A DNA stretch of 64,000 bases from Lacimicrobium alkaliphilum. Lineage in GTDB: Bacteria; Pseudomonadota; Gammaproteobacteria; Enterobacterales; Alteromonadaceae. The translations under genes and the position numbers were made by a program. Shown here piece after piece: positions 37,499 through 47,905 of this stretch. Location: positions 4,154,001-4,218,000 of the forward strand of contig NZ_CP013650.1 in assembly GCF_001466725.1 (NCBI RefSeq), given 5' to 3'. The stretch's first letter is position 1, and each line of letters starts with the position of its first letter. The notes beneath the pieces were generated by a model that was not told the origin of the DNA, ran no database searches, and saw only the letters and a list, made by a program, of their open reading frames with translations.

Positions 37499-39091
37499 TT
37501 ATTTCACCTCAGGAGGTGTTTCGAAGGTATGGTAAGGGGCCGGTGAGGGCACTTCCCATTCCAATCCTTCCGCGCCTTCCCATACCTGGGCTGTGGCGGG
37601 CTCTCCCTGCTTGCGACTGGCTTTGATAACCAGCGCCAGGAAAATCAGCTGTGACAGTCCGAAGGCGAAACCACCGATACTGATCCACTTGTTGAAATCC
37701 GCAAATTGCAGGGCATAGTCCGGGATACGGCGAGGCATACCGGCAAGACCAACAAAGTGCATGGGGAAGAACAACAGGTTGACCGATATCATCGAGCACC
37801 AGAAGTGCCACTTGGCCAGGGTTTCGTCATACATCTTGCCACACCACTTCGGCAGCCAGTAATACACCGCGGCCATAATAGAGAATACCGCACCTGTCAC
37901 CAGCACATAATGGAAGTGGGCCACCACAAAATAGGTATCGTGGTACTGGAAGTCCACCGGTGTGATAGCCAGCATCAACCCGGAAAAGCCGCCAATGGTA
38001 AACAGTACGATAAAGGCCAGGGCAAACATCATCGGCATTTCATAACTGATAGATCCCCGCCACATGGTGGCTACCCAGTTAAAGACTTTCACCCCTGTGG
38101 GTACAGAGATCAGCATGGTCGCAAACATAAAGAACATTTCTGCAAACAACGGCATGCCAGTGGTAAACATGTGGTGGGCCCACACGATAAAGGACAACAG
38201 CGCGATAGAGGCCGTGGCATACACCATGGATGAGTAGCCGAACAACTTCTTACGGGAAAAGGTCGGCACGATATGCGAGATAATCCCAAAGGCTGGCAAA
38301 ATCATAATGTACACTTCAGGGTGACCGAAGAACCAGAAGATATGCTGGAATAAGACCGGATCACCGCCCCCGGCGGCATCGAAGAAGCTGGTACCGAAAT
38401 ATTTGTCGGTCAGTACCATGGTCACCGCTCCCGCCAACACCGGCATGACTGCAATCAGCAGAAATGCCGTAATCAGCCAGGTCCACACAAACATCGGCAT
38501 TTTCATCCAGGTCATACCTGGTGCGCGCATATTGAAAATGGTCACAATCACGTTAATGGCACCCATGATCGAAGAGATACCCATGATATGCACGGAGAAT
38601 ACAAATAATGCGGTACTGTCATTACTGAAAGTGGTGGACAAAGGCGCATAGAAGGTCCAGCCAAAATTGGGACCGCCACCCTCAAGGAACAACGAAGCCA
38701 GCAGGATCAGAAAAGCGCCCGGCAGGATCCAGAAGCTCCAGTTATTCATCCTTGGCAACGCCATGTCCGGTGCACCAATCATCAGCGGCACCATCCAGTT
38801 TGCCAGGCCGGTAAAGGCCGGCATAACGGCGCCGAATACCATGATCAGACCATGTACTGTGGTCATCTGATTGAAGAAATTCGGCTCAACAATCTGCAAA
38901 CCAGGCTGAAACAGCTCGGCGCGGATCACCATTGCCATGGCACCGCCAACCAAAAACATGATAAAGGCGAACCACAGATATAAGGTACCTATATCTTTAT
39001 GGTTAGTGGTCAGCAGCCAACGCATTATCCCCGCTGGCTTGTGGTCATGATGCTCGTCATGATGAAGATCGTCTGCAACACTACTCATCAT
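37499..39091 (-). CDS. ctaD: Cytochrome c oxidase subunit I
   Basis: Catalytic subunit holding heme a and the heme a3-CuB centre. The 530 residues have twelve membrane spans. [20 protein letters not shown] (near residue 250) contains the CuB His and cross-linked Tyr; WAHHMFTTG holds the other CuB histidines; and [15 protein letters not shown] carries the axial heme ligands. It is flanked by ctaC upstream and ctaG downstream. Confidence 0.97.
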   Translation of the reverse strand: MMSSVADDLHHDEHHDHKPAGIMRWLLTTNHKDIGTLYLWFAFIMFLVGGAMAMVIRAELFQPGLQIVEPNFFNQMTTVHGLIMVFGAVMPAFTGLANWMVPLMIGAPDMALPRMNNWSFWILPGAFLILLASLFLEGGGPNFGWTFYAPLSTTFSNDSTALFVFSVHIMGISSIMGAINVIVTIFNMRAPGMTWMKMPMFVWTWLITAFLLIAVMPVLAGAVTMVLTDKYFGTSFFDAAGGGDPVLFQHIFWFFGHPEVYIMILPAFGIISHIVPTFSRKKLFGYSSMVYATASIALLSFIVWAHHMFTTGMPLFAEMFFMFATMLISVPTGVKVFNWVATMWRGSISYEMPMMFALAFIVLFTIGGFSGLMLAITPVDFQYHDTYFVVAHFHYVLVTGAVFSIMAAVYYWLPKWCGKMYDETLAKWHFWCSMISVNLLFFPMHFVGLAGMPRRIPDYALQFADFNKWISIGGFAFGLSQLIFLALVIKASRKQGEPATAQVWEGAEGLEWEVPSPAPYHTFETPPEVK

Positions 39092-39098
39092 AATCCTC

Positions 39099-40229
39099 CT
39101 AATTGCCAGTGATTAATGCGTTAACGTCTTTAGCCTGAACCGTTTCTCCGGTGTCATTACCCCAGGCGTTACGTTCATAAGTGATAACAGCTGCCAGCTC
39201 TTTAAGACTCAGCTGCTTGCCAAAGGCCTGCATTGCAGTACCTGGCACACCGTTGACCACCACATCAATATGTTTTTGCATGTCATTGATTGCAATATCG
39301 CTGCCCTTAAGCGCAGGGAAAACACCGGGAAGACCTTCACCATTAGGCATATGACAGGCAGCACAGGCAGACTGATAAACCTGTTTGCCCACGTCCATCA
39401 GCTCGTCCATCTCCATGTTCATGGCCAGCAACTTCTGCTCTTCCTCTTTAGCCTTGAGTTGTTTGGCTTCCTGCTCTGCCAACCAGCTCTGATATTCCGC
39501 AGGCTCTTTGGCCACCACCACTACCGGCATAAAGCCGTGGTCTTTACCACACAACTCGGCACACTGCCCCCGATAGATGCCCGGCTCATTGACCCGGGTC
39601 CAGGCTTCGTTGATAAAGCCCGGATTGGCGTCTTTTTTGACCGCAAAATCCGGTACCCACCAGGAGTGAATCACGTCATCAGAGGTAATCAGGAATCGCA
39701 CTTTCTGGCCCGTGGGAATAACCAGAGGTTTGTCCACTTCAAGCAGATAATTCTCGCCTTTATCAAATTTATTGGCGATCTGTTCCTGCTGCGTCGCCAT
39801 CAGAGAATAGAAGTCGACTTCATGATCCATATACTTGTAATGCCATTTCCATTGAGAGCCGGTCACCAGCACTGTCACATCAGCTTCCGTGGTATCCTCC
39901 ATGGCAATCAGTGTTTTGGCTGCCGGCACCGCCATACCCACAAGAATCAGGAATGGCACTATAGTCCAGGCCACCTCAACTTTAACGCTCTCGTGAAAGT
40001 TGGCAGGTTTGGCACCTTTGGATTTACGATGAAAGATCATCGCATACAACATGGCTCCGAAGACCAGCACGCCGATAATCACACAGATATAAAAAATCGT
40101 CATATGCAGGCCATATACCTGCTCGCTGATGTCCGTAACCCCTTGTCTGAGGTTTATATCGGAACGTTCAGCGACAGCGACACTGCTCACTAAAGTCGCA
40201 CAGATCGCGGTCAAGACACCTTTGCCCAC
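39099..40229 (-). CDS. ctaC: Cytochrome c oxidase subunit II with fused cytochrome c domain
   Basis: The 376 residues have a signal peptide, two membrane helices (about 43-65 and 90-110), a CuA domain with [16 protein letters not shown] near residues 210-227, and a C-terminal cytochrome c domain with the heme-attachment motif CAACH near 287 and later Met ligands. The added heme makes this a caa3-like subunit. The start is GTG at 40229, preceded by AGGAGA. A Lys/Glu-rich linker joins the CuA and heme domains. Confidence 0.95.
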   Translation of the reverse strand: MGKGVLTAICATLVSSVAVAERSDINLRQGVTDISEQVYGLHMTIFYICVIIGVLVFGAMLYAMIFHRKSKGAKPANFHESVKVEVAWTIVPFLILVGMAVPAAKTLIAMEDTTEADVTVLVTGSQWKWHYKYMDHEVDFYSLMATQQEQIANKFDKGENYLLEVDKPLVIPTGQKVRFLITSDDVIHSWWVPDFAVKKDANPGFINEAWTRVNEPGIYRGQCAELCGKDHGFMPVVVVAKEPAEYQSWLAEQEAKQLKAKEEEQKLLAMNMEMDELMDVGKQVYQSACAACHMPNGEGLPGVFPALKGSDIAINDMQKHIDVVVNGVPGTAMQAFGKQLSLKELAAVITYERNAWGNDTGETVQAKDVNALITGN

Positions 40230-40550
40230 GTGACGTCTCCTCTGTCAGAAATGAACTCAGCCCAACGCAACCTAATGTGGTTGCATCGGGCAGTGACAAA
40301 GCACCAAATATAAAAATGATGTCATGTCATTGTTATAATTTTGTTGCGGTGTATAAGAATTACTCAACCAGGGGGGTCGAGTCCAGCCTTTTCTGCACCT
40401 GAGTCAATCAACCGCTCAACATTTAGGCGATACAGATGTGTTAGCCCCTGAGGGCTAACTTATTAATTTGCTTAATATTTGATGATAAGACTTGATACAA
40501 AGCACTGCATGAAAGGAAACTGCACCAACAAAGGGCTATAAATGCGTGAT
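40230..40550. other. Non-coding interval between ctaC and lexA
   Basis: No gene is apparent. It should hold the oxidase operon promoter; the AT-rich part around 40300-40345 is the best candidate, but I could not pick a clear -35/-10. Two inverted repeats are visible: GCAACC-taatgt-GGTTGC (40267-40284), in what would be the ctaC leader, and GTTAGCCC-ctga-GGGCTAAC (40440-40459), a strong hairpin downstream of lexA that may terminate its transcript, although the T-rich side faces the plus strand. Confidence 0.5.
40440..40459. terminator. Hairpin downstream of lexA
   Basis: An 8-bp perfect stem with the tetraloop ctga. On the plus strand it is followed by ttattaattt. It lies about 90 nt past the lexA stop, so it could be a lexA terminator or protect the ctaC region from read-through. 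Direction is uncertain. Confidence 0.4.
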
Positions 40551-41177
40551 TTACAACCAGTCGGCGTTGCGGATTATCCCTACCCCAATTCCCTCAATAG
40601 TGAAGGGTTGAGAGGCCAAATCAACTTTGATCGGCGCAAAATCCTGATTCTCTGCATGCAGTAAAATTTCGCTGCGACCACGGCGTTCAAGACGCTTGAC
40701 GGTGACCTCATCGTCCACCCTGGCTACCACTACCTGGCCATTGTGCACATCCAGTGTCTTGTGCACGGCAAGCAAGTCACCATCGAGGATACCGATGTCT
40801 TTCATACTCATGCCCTGCACCCGCAACAAATAATCTGCCCTTGGCTTAAACAGCTCTGGCGCTACCTGATAATGGGTTTCAATATTTTCCTGCGCCAGAA
40901 TCGGCTCACCGGCTGCGACCCGGCCAATCAGAGGCAGACCTTCGTCTGCTATCTGCTCATCCAGGGGCATATTCAGACGGATGCCCCGGGATGTGCCCGG
41001 CAATATTTCTATCACACCCTTGCGGGCAAGGGCTTTTAAATGCTCCTCGGCCGCATTGGCAGAGCGAAACCCCAGTGTTCTGGCGATTTCCGCCCGGGTT
41101 GGCGGCATCCCGGTATGCACCATGGTGTCTTTAATAAGCTGCAGTACTTCTTCTTGTCTGGGTGTTAATGCGCGCAT
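40551..41177 (-). CDS. lexA: SOS repressor LexA
   Basis: Transcriptional repressor of the SOS regulon that self-cleaves when RecA is active. The 208 residues have an N-terminal winged helix ([20 protein letters not shown]), the cleavage site Ala89-Gly90 in RVAAGEP, catalytic Ser124 in GMSMKDIG and Lys161 in DEVTVKRLE. Two SOS boxes overlap its promoter, so it represses itself. It is divergent from plsB, as in E. coli. Confidence 0.97.
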   Translation of the reverse strand: MRALTPRQEEVLQLIKDTMVHTGMPPTRAEIARTLGFRSANAAEEHLKALARKGVIEILPGTSRGIRLNMPLDEQIADEGLPLIGRVAAGEPILAQENIETHYQVAPELFKPRADYLLRVQGMSMKDIGILDGDLLAVHKTLDVHNGQVVVARVDDEVTVKRLERRGRSEILLHAENQDFAPIKVDLASQPFTIEGIGVGIIRNADWL

Positions 41178-41181
41178 AAGC

Positions 41182-41218
41182 CTGTTTTTCCATACAGTTT
41201 AACTGTCAGTATATCCAG
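41182..41218 (-). promoter_or_regulatory. Two LexA-binding boxes of the lexA promoter
   Basis: CTGTTTTTCCATACAG (41182-41197) is a perfect CTGT-N8-ACAG box. CTGTCAGTATATCCAG (41203-41218) matches with one change. The boxes are 21 nt apart, as in E. coli lexA, and the first ends 4 nt before the start codon. Confidence 0.85.
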
Positions 41219-41235
41219 TTATTTTGTCTGTGCAA
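41208..41235 (-). promoter_or_regulatory. Sigma-70 promoter of lexA
   Basis: On the minus strand TTGCAC (41235-41230) and TATACT (41213-41208) are 16 nt apart. TATACT is the same -10 as in E. coli lexA and is embedded in the distal LexA box, explaining repression. Confidence 0.6.
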
Positions 41236-41327
41236 GTCTGGTGTATCCCGCCTGGGACAAGTTTTTACCGGCATGCTATGCTTTCGCCAATTTTATGCCC
41301 ATTGATTTTCCCAGAGGAATTACCCTG

Positions 41328-43760
41328 ATGCACTGGTTGCAAAGGTTACTGCTGACCATGATCAGCCTGCCCACCAGATTGCTGGTATCAACAAAAGTCA
41401 TTCCAGCCAATCTGTTTGAGGAATTGGGGATCGATCCCCATAAGCCCATCATTTATCTGCTACACACGCACTCGGCCACAGATCTGCTCGCACTGCAACA
41501 GGCAAGCAGACAGTCAGGTTTGCCGGATCCGACAGAGGATATTCGACTTGGAGCTGAAACAAGCCCGGCTTGCCTTTATCTCGAACAACCTCAGGGATTA
41601 ATCAGTCGTCGGGTTCGCAGCACAGATGTGCATCAGCAATTCGAGCGCATACTCGCATTGCAACAGGCCCATGCTGAGATGGATGTGCAGATTCTGCCGG
41701 TATCGGTGTTCTGGGGAAGGGCTCCGGAAAAATCCAAGCCGGGCTGGTCAGATTTGCTTGCCGACAGGGCCTCACCAAGCTGGCTACGCAAGTTATTTAT
41801 TGTGCTGTTTCTCGGCCGCGATAATTTTGTCTGCTTCAGCCGGGCGGTTTCCTCGCAACGAGTGGTACAGGAGACAGGGGGCCCTTCCTCTATAGCGCAT
41901 AAGCTTATACGGGTAGCAAGGACTCACTTTTACCGAAAAATACAATCCATGACGGGTCCCACCAGTATAGACAAACACCAGTTACGGAATGCAGTGCTGG
42001 GAGCCAAAGCTGTCAAACAGGCTATTGCCGAAGAGCAACAGAGTAAAAAACTCTCCCCGCAGCAAGCCAGAGACAGAGCAGCCGGATATTTAAAGGAAAT
42101 CGCGGCCGATTATCGCGAAGGGATTATTCGCTTTGGTGACAGGCTGCTGACCCGGGTCTGGAATAAGATCTATAACGGTATCGAAGTCAGTCATGCAGCC
42201 AAAGTGCGCGAGCTGGCACAAAAAGGCCATGAGATCATTTATGTTCCCTGTCACCGCAGTCATATGGATTATCTTTTGCTGACCTATGTCATTTACCACG
42301 AAGGATTGGCCACTCCTCATATCGCCGCAGGCATTAACCTTAACTTCTGGCCTGTAGGAGGCATCTTCAGACGCGGGGGAGCATTTTTCCTGCGCCGCAG
42401 CTTTGCCGGTAATAAGCTCTATACCGCCGTATTCAGGGAATATCTTGAACTGCTTTTTGAGCGGGGATATCCGGTGAAATATTATCCTGAGGGGGGGCGC
42501 AGCCGCACCGGGCGCCTGTTACCACCCAAAACAGGCATGCTGGCGATGACCCTGCAGGCCATGCTTAAAGGCGTAAAACGCCCGGTCAGTATTGTGCCGG
42601 TGTACCTGGGTTATGAGAATGTGATGGAGCTGGGTAGTTATCTGAACGAACTCAAGGGCAAGAAGAAGCAAAAGGAGTCTTTTTTGCAGGTTTTCTCGGC
42701 AATTAAGAAACTGAAAAACTATGGTCATGGCTTTTTGAGTTTCGGTGAGCCCATATCCCTGAATCAATATCTGGATAATCAGGTACCCGACTGGCGCAAA
42801 GATATGCAGGACATTCAGGATAAAAAACCTTCGTGGCTGACCCCAACCGTCAATCACCTGGCCAATCAGGTGATGTGCCGCATTAATCAGGCGGCTTCGG
42901 TGAGCGGGATGTCACTGGTTTCACTGAGTCTGCTGGCGAGCAAAAATCATACGGCTTCAGAGTCTGAACTGACCGCCAATCTCGATCACCTTTTACAACT
43001 GCTCAGAGACGCGCCGTTCAGTAAACTCTGCGTCATACCGCAGATCAGCGGTGCCGAAATGTTACAAAACACATTGGCACTGAATAAACTGCAGGTACAG
43101 GAGGATAGTTTCGGCCGGATTATTGCACTGGATGAGCGCTCCGCTGTGACCCAGACTTACTATCGCAATAATATTTTGCATCTGTTTGCCCTGCCCGGTC
43201 TGGTGGCGTCCTGTATTGCCGGTCATGGTGCAGAGAAAAAGCAGATTCTTGCCATTGTAGAGCGGTTGTATCCGCTGTTGAGTAAAGAACTGTTTATCTA
43301 TCTGTCAGCCCAGCAGGCTGAAGAATATGTTGAAGTACTGATAACAAACATGAAAAGCCTCGGTCTTATCCGCCAACAGGGCCGGAAACTGGTAGCTACT
43401 GAGCATACCGGCAGTGGTTTTGGTACGCTGGCTATTCTGAACCGCACCATGCAACCCACACTACAGCGATATGCCATGATGTTGAATGTACTCGAGCGCC
43501 AGCAGGCATTGAGCCGCTCAGAACTGGAGAAGCAAAGCCGCCAACTGGCAGAACACCTTTGTACTATTACCGGTATTGATGCGCCGGAGTTTTACGATAA
43601 GAACCTGTTTTCCACCTTTATTCAGTCGCTCAAAGACAACAAACTGGTGGAAGCCAGCGCAGAAGGTTCACTGCAGTATTCGCAACAAAGTGCCGACCTG
43701 CAGGCGATGGTCATGGCACTGATTTCACCGGATGTGGCACAAAAACTGACTCATCTTTAA
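41328..43760 (+). CDS. plsB: Glycerol-3-phosphate 1-O-acyltransferase PlsB
   Basis: Membrane-associated enzyme making lysophosphatidic acid, the first step of phospholipid synthesis. It has 810 residues from the ATG at 41328 (AGAGGA at 41313-41318), matching E. coli length; the frame opens 87 nt earlier without homology. The acyltransferase block carries PCHRSHMDYLLL with the HX4D motif near residue 309, GGIFRRGGAFFLRRSF, and YYPEGGRSRTGRLLPPKTG. Confidence 0.96.
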   Translation: MHWLQRLLLTMISLPTRLLVSTKVIPANLFEELGIDPHKPIIYLLHTHSATDLLALQQASRQSGLPDPTEDIRLGAETSPACLYLEQPQGLISRRVRSTDVHQQFERILALQQAHAEMDVQILPVSVFWGRAPEKSKPGWSDLLADRASPSWLRKLFIVLFLGRDNFVCFSRAVSSQRVVQETGGPSSIAHKLIRVARTHFYRKIQSMTGPTSIDKHQLRNAVLGAKAVKQAIAEEQQSKKLSPQQARDRAAGYLKEIAADYREGIIRFGDRLLTRVWNKIYNGIEVSHAAKVRELAQKGHEIIYVPCHRSHMDYLLLTYVIYHEGLATPHIAAGINLNFWPVGGIFRRGGAFFLRRSFAGNKLYTAVFREYLELLFERGYPVKYYPEGGRSRTGRLLPPKTGMLAMTLQAMLKGVKRPVSIVPVYLGYENVMELGSYLNELKGKKKQKESFLQVFSAIKKLKNYGHGFLSFGEPISLNQYLDNQVPDWRKDMQDIQDKKPSWLTPTVNHLANQVMCRINQAASVSGMSLVSLSLLASKNHTASESELTANLDHLLQLLRDAPFSKLCVIPQISGAEMLQNTLALNKLQVQEDSFGRIIALDERSAVTQTYYRNNILHLFALPGLVASCIAGHGAEKKQILAIVERLYPLLSKELFIYLSAQQAEEYVEVLITNMKSLGLIRQQGRKLVATEHTGSGFGTLAILNRTMQPTLQRYAMMLNVLERQQALSRSELEKQSRQLAEHLCTITGIDAPEFYDKNLFSTFIQSLKDNKLVEASAEGSLQYSQQSADLQAMVMALISPDVAQKLTHL

Positions 43761-43780
43761 GCTATGATTTAGCATCAGAA

Positions 43781-44632
43781 TCAGAAACTCAGTGAGCCAA
43801 TAAGCCCAAGCGTCAGAATCATGCCAAAGTAGTGGTTATTCAGAAATGCACGGAAGCATTTATCCCGTTCACGGCCGGCGATCAGGTATTGCTGGTAAAT
43901 AACCAGCACTGCACAGCCAGTGCAGGCCAGATAGTAGATGGCCCCCAATTCCAGCAACATGCCAAGCCAGACCAGCAGTGCCAGGCTGATGACCTGAAGC
44001 AGTCCGATGATCAACCTATCGTAGCGGCCAAACAGAATGGCGGTAGATTTCACCCCGATCTGCAGGTCATCGTCGCGGTCCACCATGGCATACTGGGTAT
44101 CATAAGCAACGATCCACAAAAGGTTAGCCAGGTAGAGAACCCAGCTCCACCAGGGCAGGATTTCGATAGTCGCCATAAAAGCCATCGGAATCGCCCAGCT
44201 GAAAGCGGCCCCGAGTACCACCTGAGGCAAGTGGGTATAACGCTTCATAAAGGGGTAACATGCAGCCAGCAACAGCGCTCCGATCGAAAGTACGATGGTT
44301 TGCCAGTTGAGCAGTAAAACCAGCAGAAAAGACAGCACAACCAGAATAAAGAACAGCATCAGCGCCTGATGTCCGGTCACTTCCCCTGCAACAATAGGCC
44401 GCTGGGCAGTGCGCCTGACCTGCCCGTCAATATGGCGGTCTGCATAGTCATTGATCACACAACCAGCAGCGCGCATCAGGAACACCCCGAGAGTAAAAAT
44501 CACCAATAGCGACCAATGAGGTGTGCCCATCTCTGCCAGCCACAAGGCCCAGTAGGTAGGCCACAGTAAAAGATAAATACCAATGGGCTTGTCTATACGC
44601 ATCAGGCGCAGGTATCCACTGAACCGGCTCAT
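43781..44632 (-). CDS. ubiA: 4-hydroxybenzoate octaprenyltransferase UbiA
   Basis: Membrane prenyltransferase attaching the isoprenoid tail to 4-hydroxybenzoate in ubiquinone synthesis. The 283 residues contain the two Asp-rich motifs [19 protein letters not shown] and [13 protein letters not shown] and about eight membrane spans. It follows ubiC by one base. Confidence 0.95.
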   Translation of the reverse strand: MSRFSGYLRLMRIDKPIGIYLLLWPTYWALWLAEMGTPHWSLLVIFTLGVFLMRAAGCVINDYADRHIDGQVRRTAQRPIVAGEVTGHQALMLFFILVVLSFLLVLLLNWQTIVLSIGALLLAACYPFMKRYTHLPQVVLGAAFSWAIPMAFMATIEILPWWSWVLYLANLLWIVAYDTQYAMVDRDDDLQIGVKSTAILFGRYDRLIIGLLQVISLALLVWLGMLLELGAIYYLACTGCAVLVIYQQYLIAGRERDKCFRAFLNNHYFGMILTLGLIGSLSF

Positions 44633-44633
44633 A

Positions 44634-45203
44634 TCAGGCTTTCCGCCCCATCAGTTTATACGCCGGGCTTTGAGGCAAAAAAACCTCCGATACCATAAGC
44701 TTCCACTCCTGAAACAGAAATACCGAGCGCCTGCCCCACAAAGGCTGATCTGTGCTGAGTTCCAGTTGTTGATACAACTTATTGTCACCGTCTATGCGGG
44801 TTATCTGAAAAGGCTGACGAATAAAACGCGGGTCATTAAAAATCAGGCTGCCCAAAGGCTTATTTCCCAGTGACGACAGGCCCATGTGCTCGCCCTCACA
44901 CAAGGTCTCCGGCAACAACGAACGGGCAAAAACCCATGGGTTCTGCTCCCCGTAAAGCAGCACCTCTCTGACCACATAAGAACAGTCAGAGTCCATCAGC
45001 TGTTGTTCGTTACTCATCAGCTCTGCCTGTTGCTGGCTCAGTACCTGCACACGAAAGTCACGGCAGTGCGACTGCAGCCGCTCTGTCAGCGAGCCGGTAT
45101 CCAGCAACCAGTTCTTCAGATGAAAATCAGGTATAGCGCCGGCCTGTGGTGAAAACCACTGTGTATCCAGGGTCAATGGAAATTCAGTTGCTAAACTCAA
45201 CAA
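44634..45203 (-). CDS. ubiC: Chorismate pyruvate-lyase UbiC
   Basis: Converts chorismate to 4-hydroxybenzoate and pyruvate for ubiquinone synthesis. The 189 residues include [31 protein letters not shown] and [23 protein letters not shown], which match UbiC. The start is uncertain: the TTG at 45203 has no clear ribosome site, and the frame stays open to about 45270 without an ATG. Coupled to ubiA. Confidence 0.9.
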   Translation of the reverse strand: MLSLATEFPLTLDTQWFSPQAGAIPDFHLKNWLLDTGSLTERLQSHCRDFRVQVLSQQQAELMSNEQQLMDSDCSYVVREVLLYGEQNPWVFARSLLPETLCEGEHMGLSSLGNKPLGSLIFNDPRFIRQPFQITRIDGDNKLYQQLELSTDQPLWGRRSVFLFQEWKLMVSEVFLPQSPAYKLMGRKA

Positions 45204-45329
45204 AACGCCAGTCAGGTCGATAAGTAAGCCAGCATGATACCTTTGAGCCTGCCTGCCAGCAAATACTGGTTAGATGGCCGGATTTACTGGTACCATAAAA
45301 GCACAGAGTTAAGCGGATGACAAAATACC

Positions 45330-45725
45330 ATGTTACGTAATAAGTGGGTGTTAGTAAGCCTGATCCTTGCCCTGAGCTGCTGCCACAGGGCGGCAATGGC
45401 CTATGCCTATTTTGGCCTTGAGCCTGATATTGTCACCAACTACCTGAGCAACAGCAGCCGCAAACTCGGATATGTCAGGGTAACAGTGGAACTGATGCTG
45501 GAAGACGAATCTCAGTTGGAGACCGTTGCTCATCATGCTCCTTTGCTACGTTCAACCACCATTGATATTTTTGGCCGTCAGCCTGAAGAGAAAATAAAAT
45601 CTCTGACTGGTCGTGAAGAGATCCGCCAACTTTGCCTGCAAACCCTGCGTGAACAGATGAGAAGAGAAACCGGCTCAGAGATGGTTAAAGACGTCATTTT
45701 TACTAAGTATCTTTATCAGGGTTAA
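45330..45725 (+). CDS. FliL-like membrane protein outside a flagellar locus
   Basis: A 131-residue protein with an N-terminal signal or membrane segment (WVLVSLILALSCCHRAAMA). A FliL-type periplasmic domain follows: YFGLEPDIVTNYL, LGYVRVTVELMLED, then a charged helix ending [26 protein letters not shown] over residues about 106-131. The final strand 'V..V.FT.F..Q' is typical of FliL. No flagellar genes are near; a non-flagellar stator-like or envelope role is possible. Its end overlaps glpG by 23 nt on the opposite strand. Confidence 0.82.
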   Translation: MLRNKWVLVSLILALSCCHRAAMAYAYFGLEPDIVTNYLSNSSRKLGYVRVTVELMLEDESQLETVAHHAPLLRSTTIDIFGRQPEEKIKSLTGREEIRQLCLQTLREQMRRETGSEMVKDVIFTKYLYQG

Positions 45726-46560
45726 CGCTCAAACGGGTATATAGCAACGCCAGCAGACAGCCGGTAATCAGGCCCACCGTGTGAGCGGTATTGGCCATTT
45801 TTACCCACAGCATATCGGTATAGCCCAAGATCAGCCAGACCAGAATAAATCCCACCAGAGGTTTGGAAAGAGATAATCCCCAGCCCGGACGTAATACACC
45901 GCACCACCAGACAAACCCCATTACCCCGTACACTACCCCTGACAGACCACCAAAATTGGGGCCGGAAGCCATATACTGTGCAAAGTTGGAGAATACCGCC
46001 GTTAACAGAAAAATCAGCAATAAATTAATACTGCCCAGACGCTGTTCAATTTGCGCTCCCAGCATCCCCCACCACAGCAGATTGAAAACAATATGCAGCA
46101 CAGAAAAGTGCATAAAAGCCGGCCCAAGCAATCTCCACCATTGCTGATTGTCCGATAGTTGTGACAGCGGCTGAAAAGCCAGCCATTGCTGCAGTGGAAC
46201 GAACCAGCCCAGAATACTGGCAAAATAGACCAGCAAACACAGGATCAGAACAATACTGGTAAGGGGGCTAAGCAGCCCCTGGCTGAGCATTGATAATAAA
46301 GACTTCTGCCCGGAACCCTGCATTGACACCGCTGCACCCTGTTGCCAGGCGACTTGTTGGTACTTCTGATCCTGCGGATTGTGGATAAACTCCTGCGTCA
46401 TGGCACGGGCTTCAGGGAGCTGACTTTCATCCAGGAGTACCAGACTGTGGGGATGTTCCGCCTGATTAAATTCGTAATTAACCTGGATTCCTTTGAACTT
46501 CAGGTAATTAGCCAACAGTCTGGCATCCTGCTCGCGGGTAAAAGCAATCAACAGCATCAA
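45703..46560 (-). CDS. glpG: Rhomboid intramembrane protease GlpG
   Basis: Membrane serine protease. The 285 residues have a cytoplasmic N-terminal GlpG domain ([17 protein letters not shown], about 14-30) and six membrane spans. [16 protein letters not shown] contains the catalytic Ser, and [15 protein letters not shown] contains the His of the dyad. The start overlaps glpE by four bases, as in the E. coli glpEG operon. Confidence 0.94.
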   Translation of the reverse strand: MMLLIAFTREQDARLLANYLKFKGIQVNYEFNQAEHPHSLVLLDESQLPEARAMTQEFIHNPQDQKYQQVAWQQGAAVSMQGSGQKSLLSMLSQGLLSPLTSIVLILCLLVYFASILGWFVPLQQWLAFQPLSQLSDNQQWWRLLGPAFMHFSVLHIVFNLLWWGMLGAQIEQRLGSINLLLIFLLTAVFSNFAQYMASGPNFGGLSGVVYGVMGFVWWCGVLRPGWGLSLSKPLVGFILVWLILGYTDMLWVKMANTAHTVGLITGCLLALLYTRLSVNPDKDT

Positions 46561-46880
46561 GGGGCCGAACTGACGAAAGGGAACTGCATACGCCAGGCTT
46601 CAAAGCCGCCATCCAGAGAGTAGACGTCATTGTAGCCTTGCTGCACCAGAAACTGGGCCGCCTGTTGACTGCTATTGCCATGATAACAACAGACAATTAC
46701 CGGCGTGGTTCGCGGAGTATCATCCATAAAGTGCTGTAAATTATCGTTGCTCAGATGTACGGCATCCTCAATATGTGCCGAGGCATAAGACTGAGGATCC
46801 CGGATGTCCACCAGCACCGCATCACCGGCCTCCAGCCGTTGCCTGGCAGCAACAATATCAATATGTTGAAATAGTTCCAT
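46557..46880 (-). CDS. glpE: Thiosulfate sulfurtransferase GlpE
   Basis: Single-domain cytoplasmic rhodanese that transfers sulfur from thiosulfate to thiols. From the ATG at 46880 it has 107 residues; a GTG three bases earlier is possible. The active loop CYHGNSS has Cys65, the same position as in E. coli Glp[12 protein letters not shown] and SLDGGFEAW are rhodanese signatures. The ATG shares one base with the tdh stop. Confidence 0.94.
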   Translation of the reverse strand: MELFQHIDIVAARQRLEAGDAVLVDIRDPQSYASAHIEDAVHLSNDNLQHFMDDTPRTTPVIVCCYHGNSSQQAAQFLVQQGYNDVYSLDGGFEAWRMQFPFVSSAP

Positions 46881-47905
46881 CACTGCCAGCTCAGAATAAC
46901 TTTGCCGGACTGACCCGATGCCATTGTCTCAAAACCTTGTTCAAACTGATCAATATCAAACTTGTGGGTGATAATGGGCTGCAGATCCAGACCACTTTCG
47001 ATCAGACTGACCATCTTGTACCAGGTTTCAAACATCTCCCGTCCATAAATCCCTTTGATCACCAGACCTTTAAAGATCACCTGGTTCCAGTCAATAGCCG
47101 TATCTCCGGATGGGATCCCCAACATGGCAACTTTACCTCCATGATTCATATTGCTAAGCATCTCACGAAATGCCGAGGCGACGCCGGACATTTCCAGTCC
47201 CACATCAAAGCCCTCGGTCATTCCCAGCTCTTTCATCACATCGGCCAGTTTTTCCTTGCTGACATTCACTACCCGGGTGGCGCCCATTTTACGGGCCAGT
47301 TCCAGGCGGTATTCGTTCACATCAGTGATCACAACATGGCGGGCACCCACATGACGGGCGACAGCCGCCGCCATAATTCCAATTGGACCGGCGCCGGTAA
47401 TCAAGACATCTTCGCCCACCAGATCAAATGACAATGCCGTGTGCACAGCATTACCAAAGGGATCAAAAATGGCAGCAAGATCATCGGAAATATGTGCCGG
47501 GATCTTAAAGGCGTTAAAAGCCGGAATCACCAGATACTCGGCAAACGCACCAGGGCGATTGACACCCACACCATAAGTATTGCGGCAAAGGTGGCGACGG
47601 CCCGCCCGACAGTTACGACAGTGGCCACAGGTAATATGTCCCTCTCCGGAAACCCTGTCGCCCACTGCAAAACCGGTCACTTCCTGACCCATCTCAACCA
47701 CTTCACCCACATACTCATGACCGACCACCATAGGTACAGGAATGGTCGCCTGTGACCATTCATCCCAATGATAGATATGCATGTCTGTGCCACAGATTGC
47801 TGTTTTACGGATTCGGATCAGCAGGTCATTGTGGCCAACCTGCGGTTTTTCTGCTTCTGTCAGCCAGATGCCGGGTTTTGCATGTAATTTAGACAAGGCC
47901 TTCAT
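46880..47905 (-). CDS. tdh: L-threonine 3-dehydrogenase
   Basis: NAD-dependent zinc enzyme oxidising threonine to 2-amino-3-ketobutyrate. The 341 residues equal the E. coli enzyme. [13 protein letters not shown] holds the catalytic zinc Cys, [15 protein letters not shown] is the structural zinc site, and [18 protein letters not shown] is the NAD-binding loop. It overlaps kbl by four bases and acts in the same two-step pathway. Confidence 0.97.
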   Translation of the reverse strand: MKALSKLHAKPGIWLTEAEKPQVGHNDLLIRIRKTAICGTDMHIYHWDEWSQATIPVPMVVGHEYVGEVVEMGQEVTGFAVGDRVSGEGHITCGHCRNCRAGRRHLCRNTYGVGVNRPGAFAEYLVIPAFNAFKIPAHISDDLAAIFDPFGNAVHTALSFDLVGEDVLITGAGPIGIMAAAVARHVGARHVVITDVNEYRLELARKMGATRVVNVSKEKLADVMKELGMTEGFDVGLEMSGVASAFREMLSNMNHGGKVAMLGIPSGDTAIDWNQVIFKGLVIKGIYGREMFETWYKMVSLIESGLDLQPIITHKFDIDQFEQGFETMASGQSGKVILSWQ

